A stretch of 64,000 nucleotides of DNA from contig NZ_CP162511.1 of the NCBI RefSeq assembly GCF_040939305.1, positions 1,054,001 to 1,118,000 of the forward strand. The letters run 5' to 3'. The notes below the pieces were generated by a model. The model was not told the origin of the DNA. It searched no databases and saw only the letters and a program-made list of their open reading frames with translations. The stretch comes from Herbiconiux sp. A18JL235 (lineage in GTDB: Bacteria; Actinomycetota; Actinomycetes; Actinomycetales; Microbacteriaceae). This document shows, piece after piece, positions 7,842-18,109 of the stretch. Numbering within the stretch: the first letter of the stretch is position 1; the number at the start of each line of letters is the position of its first letter. The position numbers were made by a program, and so were the translations under genes.

Positions 7842-8233
7842 GGCCGTCGACTCGAACGCTCTCTTCGTTCCGGGTCTCACACGCCGACGACGAAGGGAGC
7901 GGCAGCGTGCTCGGACTCGCGCTCGTCGTGGCCGTCGCAGTCAGCGCGTGTCTGCTCGCCACGCTGGCCGGGGCGCTCTCGACCGCTCAGACGCTTCGCG
8001 GCGCTGCCGACGCCGCAGCGCTCGGGGCGGCCGACTCCGCATCGGGGCGGGTGGCGGGTGAACCCTGTGGTGTCGCCGCCGAAGCAGCGGCCGTCGTAGG
8101 GTTCGCACTCGCGGACTGCGCTGTGGACGCGGAGGGAAGGGCATCGGTTACCTTGGCGACGACCATCGTCGGCCTCGCCGTCACGGCGCGAGCCCGCGCG
8201 GGGCCCCCTCAGGAGACGATCGACTCCACGTAG
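7838..8233 (+). CDS. Rv3654c-like TadE-like/helicase-secretion neighbourhood protein
   Basis: 131-residue protein at the end of the tad locus. It has DDEGSGSVLGLALVVAVAVSA (about 20-40), a glycine-rich turn entering a membrane helix, followed by ALSTAQTLRGAADAAALGAAD, the signature of the TadE-like family that ends mycobacterial tad loci (Rv3654c). It probably forms an exported minor subunit together with TadE. The GTG start at 7838 overlaps the TadE stop in a GTGA junction. Its 3' end overlaps by 25 bp the 3' end of the convergent gene 8209-8442. Confidence 0.82.
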   Translation: MRPSTRTLSSFRVSHADDEGSGSVLGLALVVAVAVSACLLATLAGALSTAQTLRGAADAAALGAADSASGRVAGEPCGVAAEAAAVVGFALADCAVDAEGRASVTLATTIVGLAVTARARAGPPQETIDST

Positions 8234-8442
8234 CGGTAATCGACGGCACTCGGGCGCCCGGAGGCGGCGTACTCGAGACCGCTCGAGCGGCGGTAGAGGT
8301 ACTGCTTCTCCGCGCTCGCTGCGGGAATGGTGAGTCGTGCCTGCGGTTCACCCGACTCGGTGAAGTCGGTGCGGATGGTCTTGCCTTCGAGTGGCCCGTC
8401 GGTGAACTTGGCGGTGTAGCTGCTGGCAGAGCTCGATGACAT
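8209..8442 (-). CDS. Conserved small protein of unknown function
   Basis: 77-residue hydrophilic protein, not recognised beyond a resemblance to short proteins common in Microbacteriaceae. It starts with a Ser-rich stretch, then TAKFTDGPLEGKT and a C-terminal LYRRSSGLEYAASG part rich in Tyr, with no membrane segment and no Cys. ATG 8442 has an AGGGAGAAACGCC leader, a fair ribosome-binding site. Its composition is less GC-biased than a random antisense frame, supporting that it is real. It converges on, and overlaps by 25 bp, the last tad gene. Confidence 0.7.
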   Translation of the reverse strand: MSSSSASSYTAKFTDGPLEGKTIRTDFTESGEPQARLTIPAASAEKQYLYRRSSGLEYAASGRPSAVDYRYVESIVS

Positions 8443-8612
8443 GGCGTTTCTCCCTGTCTCCTCTTCGACGTCGAAGCGGTCACCACCATTGTGCTCTCCT
8501 CCTCCCCAGATGCAACGGAACCCCGTTCTTCCACGGCGAACGGGAGGATTAGGTTCTCACCCGTCCGGGGTGTGTATGGTGTGCCTGACGCGTTCCGCCG
8601 CGTCGCATATAT

Positions 8613-8618
8613 AAGGAG
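8613..8618 (+). promoter_or_regulatory. Ribosome-binding site that decides the topA start
   Basis: AAGGAG lies 5 bases before TTG 8624. The in-frame GTG at 8618 overlaps this sequence and would leave it unused, so TTG 8624 is the better start. Confidence 0.6.
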
Positions 8619-8623
8619 TGAAG

Positions 8624-11514
<2,891 letters not shown>

Positions 11515-11518
<4 letters not shown>

Positions 11519-12159
11519 CCGGCCTGTTCATCACGCTCGAGGGCGGCGACGGCGCGGGCAAGACCACCCAGGCCGAGCTGCTCGAATCGTGGCTCGCCGC
11601 CCAGGGGTGCACCGTGGTGCGCACGCGCGAACCCGGCGGCACCGACATCGGCAACGAGGTGCGCGAGATCGTGCTGCACAGCCGCGGGCACATCGCCCCG
11701 CGCGCCGAAGCGCTCCTCTACGCGGCCGATCGTGCCCATCACATCAGCACGAAGGTGCGCCCGGCGCTCGAGCGCGGAGAGGTCGTGGTGCAAGACCGCT
11801 ACCTCGACTCCTCGGTCGCCTACCAGGGCGCTGGTCGTGTACTCGATGCGGGTGAGATCCGCGAGCTGTCGTTGTGGGCTGCGGAGGGGCTGCTGCCCGA
11901 CCTCACCATCCTGCTCGACCTCGACGAAGACGCTGCCCGCGCCCGGCTCGACGGCGCCAACAAGCGATTCGACCGTCTCGAGGCCGAGAAGAGCGACTTC
12001 CACCGGCGAGTGCGGGAGGCATTCCTGGCTCTCGCCCGGAACGAGCCCGACCGCTTCCTCGTCGTCGACGCGGCGCGAGACGCCGAGACGATCGCCGCCG
12101 AGGTGCGCGAGCGTGTGGCCCCTCTGCTCGCCGCGAGCGACACGACCCGAGCCCGCTGA
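11515..12159 (+). CDS. tmk: Thymidylate kinase
   Basis: Phosphorylates dTMP to dTDP in DNA precursor synthesis. The 214-residue product has the P-loop GGDGAGKTT (10-18), the substrate-binding TREPGGTDIG block, the DRY motif in QDRYLDSSVAYQG, and a lid region containing KRFDRLE. Length is normal for the family. It starts with GTG overlapping the topA stop (GTGA), so the two genes are translationally coupled, and holB follows after 38 bp with its own candidate promoter. The topA-tmk-holB order is widespread in actinobacteria. Confidence 0.97.
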
Positions 12160-12185
12160 CCCGGCCCACTGTCAGACCCCTTCAG

Positions 12186-12191
12186 TAGATT
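12186..12191 (+). promoter_or_regulatory. -10 box of a leaderless holB transcript
   Basis: TAGATT ends 6 bases before ATG 12198, in the short gap after tmk, and no Shine-Dalgarno sequence is visible. Confidence 0.5.
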
Positions 12192-12197
12192 GACACC

Positions 12198-13418
12198 ATG
12201 ACCGTCTGGAACGACCTCACCGGCCAAGACGCCGCGATCGAGGTGTTCCGTGCCGCCGCCGAGTCGGCAGCAGCCGGCCGCTCCGGTGCGACCAGCACCA
12301 GCACCAGCACCAGCACCAGCGCCAGCCCCGCCGACTCCATGACACACGCGTGGCTCATCACAGGCCCGCCCGGCTCCGGCCGTTCGAACCTCGGCTACGC
12401 CTTCGCCTCGGCGCTGCTGTGCCCGAACGGCGGATGCGGGGTCTGCCCCGACTGCCGACAGGTCGCCTCCCGCACGCACCCCGATCTGTCGATCCTCGCC
12501 ACCGAGCGCGTGGTCATCACCATCGACGAGGTGCGCAAGCTCGTCTCGTCGTCACAGTTCTCACCCTCGGTGTCCCGCTACCGGGTGGTCGTGATCGAAG
12601 ACGCCGACCGCATGGCGGAGCGCACCTCGAACGTGCTGCTTAAAGCGCTGGAGGAGCCGCCCGAGCGCACGGTCTGGATTCTGTGCGCCCCGAGCGAGGC
12701 CGATCTGCTGCCCACCATCCGCTCCCGCGTGCGCTCGGTGCGCCTGCGGGTGCCCGGCACCGAAGACGTCGCGTCGCTCGTCATGCGCCGAGACGGCGTC
12801 GACCACGAGCTCGCCCTGCAGGCGGCCCGCGAGTCGCAGAGTCACATCGGCATGGCGCATCGTCTCGCAACGAACGACGAGGCCCGTCGGCGGCGCGCCG
12901 AGACGCTCGACCTGGCACTCCAGGTCGTGACCGTCGGCGACGCCGTGCGCGGTGCGGCCCGCCTGCTCGAGCTGGCGGGCGCCGACGCCCAGGCCATCAC
13001 CGAAGAGCGCGACGCCGAGGAGCGCGCCGCCGCCCTCCGTTCGCTCGGCGTCGAGCCAGGGCAGCCGGTGCCGCCCGCTCTGCGCGGGCAGATGAAAGCG
13101 CTCGAAGACGACCAGAAGCGCCGTGCCACGAGGAGCCTGCGCGACGGCATCGACCGCATCCTCACCGACCTCCTCTCCCTCTACCGCGACGTCGTGATCG
13201 TGCAGCTCGGTGCCGGTCTCGAACTCGTGAACGAGGCCATCGCCGAACGGGTAAGGAAGGCCGCCGCCGATAACGATCCGACATCGACCCTCGCGGCGAT
13301 GGACGCGATCACCGATGCGCGTCGCAGGATTGCCGCAAACGTCGCTCCCGCCCTCGCGCTGGAGGCGATGCTCGTCACCGTCGCTGAGTCGAACCGCCAA
13401 GCGGCACGAAAGGGTTGA
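12198..13418 (+). CDS. holB: DNA polymerase III subunit delta'
   Basis: Clamp-loader subunit of the replicative polymerase, 406 residues, AAA+ fold. The P-loop is GPPGSGRSN (about 56-64) with Arg in place of the usual Lys, as expected for delta', which does not hydrolyse ATP. A four-Cys zinc module follows (Cys75, Cys80, Cys83, Cys86), then the VIEDADRM and SNVLLKALEEPP blocks of the family. An unusual Thr-Ser repeat (about 32-42) lies in front of the P-loop, encoded by five ACCAGC hexamers. The next gene begins two bases after the stop. Confidence 0.95.
   Translation: MTVWNDLTGQDAAIEVFRAAAESAAAGRSGATSTSTSTSTSASPADSMTHAWLITGPPGSGRSNLGYAFASALLCPNGGCGVCPDCRQVASRTHPDLSILATERVVITIDEVRKLVSSSQFSPSVSRYRVVVIEDADRMAERTSNVLLKALEEPPERTVWILCAPSEADLLPTIRSRVRSVRLRVPGTEDVASLVMRRDGVDHELALQAARESQSHIGMAHRLATNDEARRRRAETLDLALQVVTVGDAVRGAARLLELAGADAQAITEERDAEERAAALRSLGVEPGQPVPPALRGQMKALEDDQKRRATRSLRDGIDRILTDLLSLYRDVVIVQLGAGLELVNEAIAERVRKAAADNDPTSTLAAMDAITDARRRIAANVAPALALEAMLVTVAESNRQAARKG
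12291..12326 (+). repeat. ACCAGC hexanucleotide repeat in holB
   Basis: Five perfect ACCAGC units (12291-12320) plus one GCCAGC unit encode a Thr-Ser run before the P-loop. In-frame length variation is possible. Confidence 0.9.
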
Positions 13419-13420
13419 TC

Positions 13421-14986
13421 GTGAGCCGAATGACATCCGCCAGCCGCACCACCGGGCTCGTCGCGGTCGTGCTCGCCACGGCCCTCGCCCTCTCCGGCTG
13501 CGTCACCTGGTTCGTCGACGCCCAGCGCGGCGGCTCGCCGTCGGCACCGACGGTGTCGACCCCCACCGCGGAGGACGTGCCCGCAGACCTCCAGCGCTTC
13601 TACGGCCAGGTGCTCGAGTGGCAACCGTGCAGCGGCTCCTTCCTCTGCACCACCGCGATCGCGCCGCTCGACTGGCGCGACCCGACCGGCGACACCATCG
13701 AGCTCGCGCTCATCAAGAAGCCGGCATCGGGGGGCGACCGCCTCGGGTCGCTCTTCGTGAACCCGGGTGGCCCGGGCGGCTCCGCCTACGACATGGTGGA
13801 GCAGTCGCCCGACTTCGCCGCGCATCCCGAACTCCAGCAGTCGTACGACCTCATCGGCTACGACCCCCGCGGCACCGGCCACTCCGACGCCGTGCGCTGC
13901 CTCACCGACCAGGAACGCGACGCCTGGCTCTACGACATCATCCCGGGCGAGCGCGGCTCGAAGGAGTGGCTCGCCGCCTACACGGAGGCCGCCGCCGACT
14001 TCGGTGCCAAGTGCGCCGAGAACACCGGGCCGTTGCTCGAGCACATCGACACCGAGAGCACCACCCGCGACCTCGACATGCTGCGCGCCGCGGTGGGCGA
14101 CTCGAAGCTCAACTACCTGGGCTACTCGTACGGCACCTTCCTCGGGGCGATCTACGCCGACAACTTCCCCGACAAGGTCGGCCGCATGGTGCTCGACGGA
14201 GCCGAAGACCCCCGGTCGAGCGGCTTCGACATCACCATCTCCCAGGCCGCCGGGTTCGAGAACGCGCTGAAGAGCTACCTCACCGACTGCGCCTCGCGCT
14301 CCGACTGCTGGTTCGACGGCAGCGCCGACACGGCGCTGACCGGAATCCAGAAGCTGCTCGCCCAGGTCGACGAGAGCCCCGTGCGTTCCAGCGACGGCCG
14401 AGAGCTCGGTTCCAGCTCGCTGCTCACCGCCATCTTCTACCCGCTGTACAACGAGTCGAGCTGGCCCTACCTCGACACGCTGTTCACGTCGGTCGCCGAC
14501 GGTCAGGCCGACTACGCCTTCCAGCTCGCCGACGCCTACAACAGCCGCAACCCCGACGGCAGCTACGCCGACAACCTCATCGAGTCGTTCAACGCCATCT
14601 CCTGCGCCGACTACCCGGCACAGACCGACCCGGCCGTGTGGGCCGAGCAGAACGAGAAGCTCATCGAGGCGTCTCCCACCGTCGGCCCGTACTGGACCTT
14701 CGGAGACATCGGATGCGCGGAGTGGCCCTACCCCAGCACCCGTGTTCCCGGGCCGGTCACCGCCGCAGGGTCCGATCCCATCCTGGTCGTCGGCACCACC
14801 GGCGACCCGGCCACGCCCTACGCCTGGGCCGAGGCCCTCGCCGACCAGCTCGACAACGGCCACCTCGTCACGTTCCAGGGGGAGGGGCACACCGCCTACA
14901 ACTCCTCGAGCTGCGTGGCGGCTGTCGTCGACGACTACTTCCTGAACGGCACGGTGCCGGGCAGCGACCCCGACTGCACCAGCTGA
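13421..14986 (+). CDS. S33-type alpha/beta-hydrolase lipoprotein (tripeptidyl aminopeptidase-like)
   Basis: Exported peptidase-like hydrolase of 521 residues. The N-terminus is a lipoprotein signal peptide with lipobox LSGC (Cys27). The hydrolase domain shows NPGGPGGSAYD, the oxyanion-loop block of the Streptomyces SlpD/E-Mycobacterium tripeptidase group, the nucleophile elbow GYSYG, an Asp in VVGTTGDPATPY and the catalytic His in GEGHTAYN. Several Cys residues probably pair. It likely trims peptides outside the membrane. GTG 13421 is preferred because AAAGGG lies 6 bases upstream; an earlier TTG (13415) overlaps that site. The gene follows holB by two bases. Confidence 0.9.
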   Translation: MSRMTSASRTTGLVAVVLATALALSGCVTWFVDAQRGGSPSAPTVSTPTAEDVPADLQRFYGQVLEWQPCSGSFLCTTAIAPLDWRDPTGDTIELALIKKPASGGDRLGSLFVNPGGPGGSAYDMVEQSPDFAAHPELQQSYDLIGYDPRGTGHSDAVRCLTDQERDAWLYDIIPGERGSKEWLAAYTEAAADFGAKCAENTGPLLEHIDTESTTRDLDMLRAAVGDSKLNYLGYSYGTFLGAIYADNFPDKVGRMVLDGAEDPRSSGFDITISQAAGFENALKSYLTDCASRSDCWFDGSADTALTGIQKLLAQVDESPVRSSDGRELGSSSLLTAIFYPLYNESSWPYLDTLFTSVADGQADYAFQLADAYNSRNPDGSYADNLIESFNAISCADYPAQTDPAVWAEQNEKLIEASPTVGPYWTFGDIGCAEWPYPSTRVPGPVTAAGSDPILVVGTTGDPATPYAWAEALADQLDNGHLVTFQGEGHTAYNSSSCVAAVVDDYFLNGTVPGSDPDCTS

Positions 14987-15020
14987 GCGTTCGGGCATCC
15001 CCGTCTGCGATCATGGGGGG

Positions 15021-15692
15021 ATGACCGTCGAACCCGAAGAGGTCGGTCTCCGTGAGCGCAAGAGGAGAGCGACGAGGCGCAGCATCCAGCTCGCCGTGCT
15101 GCGTCTCACCGCCGAGAACGGCCTCGACCAGGTGACGATCGATGAGATCAGCCGCGACGCCGGCGTCTCGCCGCGGACCTTCTTCAACTACTTCCCCACG
15201 AAGGAGGCGTCGCTCGCCGGCGACGCGCCGTTCTCGCTCACCGCCGACGCGATCGCCGCCTTCGTCGAGGCGGGGCCGGGTGGTGACCCGCTCGGCGAGA
15301 TGCTCGAGCTGATGGCCGTGCAGGCCCAGGAGGACGGCGGCATCGACCCCGAGCTGCACAGCCTGCGCCACCGGGTGATGAACGACCACCCGCAGATCTT
15401 CGCCCTGCGCATCGACCGCATGCGTGCGTTCGAGGCCTCGATCGCCGAGACCGTCGAGCGCCGCCTGCGACGCGACGCCGAGAAACAGGGCAACGAGCCG
15501 GTGCCCGACACCGAGTTCGCCGAGAAGGCACGGATGGTCGGCCTCGTCACCATGGCCGTCGCGCGGGGGTCGTGGTTGGCCTGGGCCGAGCATCCGGACG
15601 CGGAGTCGCTGCCCGAGACCATCAGGCACTCGTACGCGCGGCTGCGGGAGGTCGTGCCGCCCCTCGAACCCTCCTGTCAGGGCACGCGCTGA
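15021..15692 (+). CDS. TetR family transcriptional regulator
   Basis: 223-residue regulator. The N-terminal helix-turn-helix is clear: RRSIQLAVLRLTAENG (about 14-29), VTIDEISRDAGVSPRTFFNYFPTKE (34-58). The C-terminal ligand domain is variable and its ligand unknown. ATG 15021 follows a GGGGGG run and a GATCAT -10-like box, so it may be leaderless. It lies 34 bp after the S33 hydrolase gene on the same strand; whether it controls that gene is not shown. No palindromic operator stands out immediately upstream. Confidence 0.9.
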   Translation: MTVEPEEVGLRERKRRATRRSIQLAVLRLTAENGLDQVTIDEISRDAGVSPRTFFNYFPTKEASLAGDAPFSLTADAIAAFVEAGPGGDPLGEMLELMAVQAQEDGGIDPELHSLRHRVMNDHPQIFALRIDRMRAFEASIAETVERRLRRDAEKQGNEPVPDTEFAEKARMVGLVTMAVARGSWLAWAEHPDAESLPETIRHSYARLREVVPPLEPSCQGTR

Positions 15693-15791
15693 ACTGCGCC
15701 ACCGCTGCGGGGCGCGAACGATCGAGCGTGCGCCGACCGCCTCGGTTTCGGCTATGCTTTGTAGCTGTGCCGTGCGCGAGTCGCCGGCCAG

Positions 15792-15867
15792 GCCGCCTTA
15801 GCTCAGTCGGCAGAGCGATTCACTCGTAATGAATAGGTCGTGGGTTCGATTCCCACAGGCGGCCCCA
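15792..15867 (+). tRNA. tRNA-Thr (anticodon CGT), CCA encoded
   Basis: Complete cloverleaf: acceptor stem GCCGCCT (15792-15798) with AGGCGGC (15857-15863), D arm from 15801, anticodon stem ATTCA/TGAAT around loop CTCGTAA with anticodon CGT at 15825-15827, and a T arm with GGTTCGATTCC. The CCA (15865-15867) is encoded. It reads the ACG codon, which is common in this GC-rich genome. Confidence 0.97.
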
Positions 15868-16037
15868 CCTCAGCCCCCGGCGCTCACAGAGCCCGGGGGT
15901 TTTCCTGTATCACGTGCTTTTGCGTTTGGCAGGTGCGACACGTGTCGGTTATGGTGAAACCTCGCGCACACCCGTCGACATACCACAACCAGCCGACGAT
16001 AACCCGAACGTTGCGCGACAGACGACCCCGGAGCACC

Positions 16038-16754
16038 ATGACGAACGCTGAACTGACCTTCGACGACCTCGTGTCGTTCTCGTCGGCCTCTGGCCCCGAG
16101 AACGCCGACGCGGCCGGCCCTGCGCCACTCCCGAGCCGCCGCGCCGCGCGCCTGCAGAGACTCGCCGAGGCCCAGGTGACGGGCGCGCCCGCAGCGGCGG
16201 TGGCGGCAGCCGCCCCCGCCGCGCCGGTGGCGGCAGCGCCCGCGCCGGCACCAGCCGCGCCGTCACCAGCCGCGCCGTCACCAGCCGCGCCGTCACCAGC
16301 CGCAGCGGCCCCCGTCGCGGCGGTGCCGGCGCCGGTCGAACACGTGCCGGCACCGGCGGAGACTCCTGTCGCTCCGCTCCGCGCCGTGCCCCCTCTGGCC
16401 GACGTCACCCCCGCGGACGACGTGGCTCCGGTCGCCCCCCTCCGTGCCGTGCAGCCGGCAGCGCCGCTCGAGCCCATCGTCCCCGCGGAGCCCGTCGCGG
16501 CGAGCCGGCATGTGCACGTGGGTCCTGCATCCGACACCGCCGCCCCCGCTCCGGCCGTGCGTCAGCGGCCGTCCGCCGCGACCAGCCGCTCGGAGAAGGC
16601 CGACAAGCACGGACGCTTCTACCGTCCTGAGCTGCACTCGCGCTGGGACAGGATGAGCGGCAGCCTCGTGCTGCGCATCACGGTCATCACCGTGCTGCTC
16701 GCCGGCACCGGCGCCCTCGCCTACGTGGCCCTCACCCGCTTCGCCGGAGTCTGA
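16038..16754 (+). CDS. Pro/Ala-rich single-pass membrane protein of unknown function
   Basis: 238 residues, not recognised. The N-terminal 45 residues are ordinary hydrophilic sequence with an Arg patch (SRRAARLQRL). Residues about 50-185 are a low-complexity Pro/Ala/Val linker that includes three exact copies of a five-residue PAAPS unit, and the C-terminus has one membrane helix (about 212-234) preceded by basic residues. This looks like a membrane-tethered protein with a long flexible cytoplasmic stalk; function is not inferable. ATG 16038 has GGAG 5 bases upstream. The frame remains open upstream through the tRNA, but that extension cannot be coding. Confidence 0.7.
   Translation: MTNAELTFDDLVSFSSASGPENADAAGPAPLPSRRAARLQRLAEAQVTGAPAAAVAAAAPAAPVAAAPAPAPAAPSPAAPSPAAPSPAAAAPVAAVPAPVEHVPAPAETPVAPLRAVPPLADVTPADDVAPVAPLRAVQPAAPLEPIVPAEPVAASRHVHVGPASDTAAPAPAVRQRPSAATSRSEKADKHGRFYRPELHSRWDRMSGSLVLRITVITVLLAGTGALAYVALTRFAGV
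16251..16295 (+). repeat. Three perfect 15-bp direct repeats in the Pro/Ala linker
   Basis: CCAGCCGCGCCGTCA occurs at 16251-16265, 16266-16280 and 16281-16295, followed by a partial copy. It encodes repeated Pro-Ala-Ala-Pro-Ser. Confidence 0.9.
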
Positions 16755-16791
16755 GACCCGGCCCTCGCAGCACCCGAACAACGCGTGTCGA

Positions 16792-16811
16792 TTACTTAGT
16801 GCCCTAGGTAA
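16792..16811. promoter_or_regulatory. Near-palindrome upstream of the 54-residue protein
   Basis: TTACTTAG (16792-16799) and CTAGGTAA (16804-16811) are complementary at 7 of 8 positions around TGCC. The form resembles a dimeric regulator site (for example MarR-like), but no regulator is adjacent; it may equally be a weak hairpin after the preceding gene. Confidence 0.35.
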
Positions 16812-16873
16812 TTCTCAGCACTCGTTCACACGATCGTCACCTGCGCCCGCCTCGCACTGCCTACGGTGGAGGC

Positions 16874-17038
16874 ATGCCTTCGACGACGAGACGTCGGAGG
16901 TCCCGACGCCGCTCACGGTACGACAAGTACTACAAGCCGCAGCGTCCACGACTGCGGATGGCCCTCACTGCCGGTCTCATCGTCGTGCTGGTTCTCCTCG
17001 CCGGAGTGCTGGCGTGGGCGGCGATCGTCTACAAGTAG
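16874..17038 (+). CDS. Small basic single-helix membrane protein (54 residues)
   Basis: Short open frame with a strongly basic N-terminus (Arg-rich, residues 6-15), a Tyr/Lys patch, and one hydrophobic helix (about 31-50) ending in a short Tyr-Lys tail. The positive-inside pattern predicts an N-in membrane protein. GGAGG lies only one base before the ATG, too close for normal use, but TACGGT (16862-16867) ends 6 bases before the ATG, matching the leaderless arrangement found repeatedly here. No function can be named. Confidence 0.6.
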   Translation: MPSTTRRRRSRRRSRYDKYYKPQRPRLRMALTAGLIVVLVLLAGVLAWAAIVYK

Positions 17039-17104
17039 CCGCCCTTGCGTGAGCCGGGCTCGCGCCACGTGGGATACGGTCGAGGTGATGAGAAAGGACT
17101 CACC

Positions 17105-18085
17105 GTGACCGAACTCCGCTGGGGAATCGTGGGCACCGGAGGCATCGCCTCGGCCTTCACCACCGATCTGCTCGCCACCGGCCATTCCGTGGCGGCCGTG
17201 GGCTCGCGCACGGAGTCGTCGGCCGACGACTTCGCCTCCCGCTTCGGCATCGCCACCGCGCACGGCAGCTACGCCGAGCTGGTCGCCGACCCCGATGTCG
17301 ACGTCGTCTACGTGGCCACCCCGCATCCGTCCCACGCGGCGGATGCCCAGCTCGCCATCGCAGCCGGCAAGCACGTGCTCGTCGAGAAGTCGTTCACAGT
17401 GAACGAGGCCGAGGCCAGAGCCGTCCAGACCGCCGCCGCTGACGCCGGCGTAGTGGTGATGGAGGCGATGTGGACACGGTTCCTCCCGCACATGGTGCGA
17501 GTGCGCGAGATCATCGCCGATGGCACCCTCGGCGACGTGCGCACGGTGATCGCCGACCACGGCCAGAAGCTGCCCTCCGACCCGCAGCACCGCATCAACA
17601 ACCGGGAGCTCGGCGGCGGCGGCCTCCTCGACCTCGCCATCTATCCCGTGTCGTTCGCCGTCGACGTGCTCGGCCTGCCCTCGCGCATCCTCGCGAGCGC
17701 CACCATGTCGGGCACGGGTGTCGACCGGCAGACCGCCCTCATCTTCGAGCACGAGGGTGGGCGCCAGTCGATGTCGCAGAGCGCCATCGACGCGCGCGGG
17801 CCGGTGCGGGCCGCGGTCATCGGTACGGATGCACGAATCGAGATCGATTCTTGGTGGTACTCCCCGACGTCGTTCAGCGTCATCGCCTCCGACGACAGCG
17901 TCATCGAGCGGTTCGAGCAGCCCGTCGTCTCACGTGGGATGCAGTACCAGGCCGACGAGATCGAGCGCCTCATCGAGGCGGGGGAGAGCTCGAGCCCGAT
18001 CCTGCCGCTCGAGGAGTCGGTGGCGATCATGGGTGTGCTCGACGAGGTGCGCCGTCAGATCGGCCTGAGCTACCCGGGCGAGTAG
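17105..18085 (+). CDS. Gfo/Idh/MocA family oxidoreductase
   Basis: 326-residue NAD(P)-dependent dehydrogenase of the Gfo/Idh/MocA group, acting on a sugar, cyclitol or related substrate that cannot be specified. The N-terminal Rossmann fold has GIVGTGGIASAF (7-18). The EKS motif (HVLVEKSFTVNEAEA) corresponds to the usual EKP with Ser for Pro, and the C-terminal alpha/beta domain contains GGGGLLDLAIYPV. GTG 17105 is supported by AGAAAGGA at 17091-17098. It stands 24 bp before the carboxypeptidase gene; a functional link is not evident. Confidence 0.9.
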   Translation: MTELRWGIVGTGGIASAFTTDLLATGHSVAAVGSRTESSADDFASRFGIATAHGSYAELVADPDVDVVYVATPHPSHAADAQLAIAAGKHVLVEKSFTVNEAEARAVQTAAADAGVVVMEAMWTRFLPHMVRVREIIADGTLGDVRTVIADHGQKLPSDPQHRINNRELGGGGLLDLAIYPVSFAVDVLGLPSRILASATMSGTGVDRQTALIFEHEGGRQSMSQSAIDARGPVRAAVIGTDARIEIDSWWYSPTSFSVIASDDSVIERFEQPVVSRGMQYQADEIERLIEAGESSSPILPLEESVAIMGVLDEVRRQIGLSYPGE

Positions 18086-18109
18086 GGAGTCCGATAGCCG
18101 CCGGGTACC

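Noticed and set aside
15840..16037. Longer N-terminus for the Pro/Ala membrane protein
   Set aside because: It would begin inside the tRNA-Thr gene; ATG 16038 has its own ribosome-binding site.
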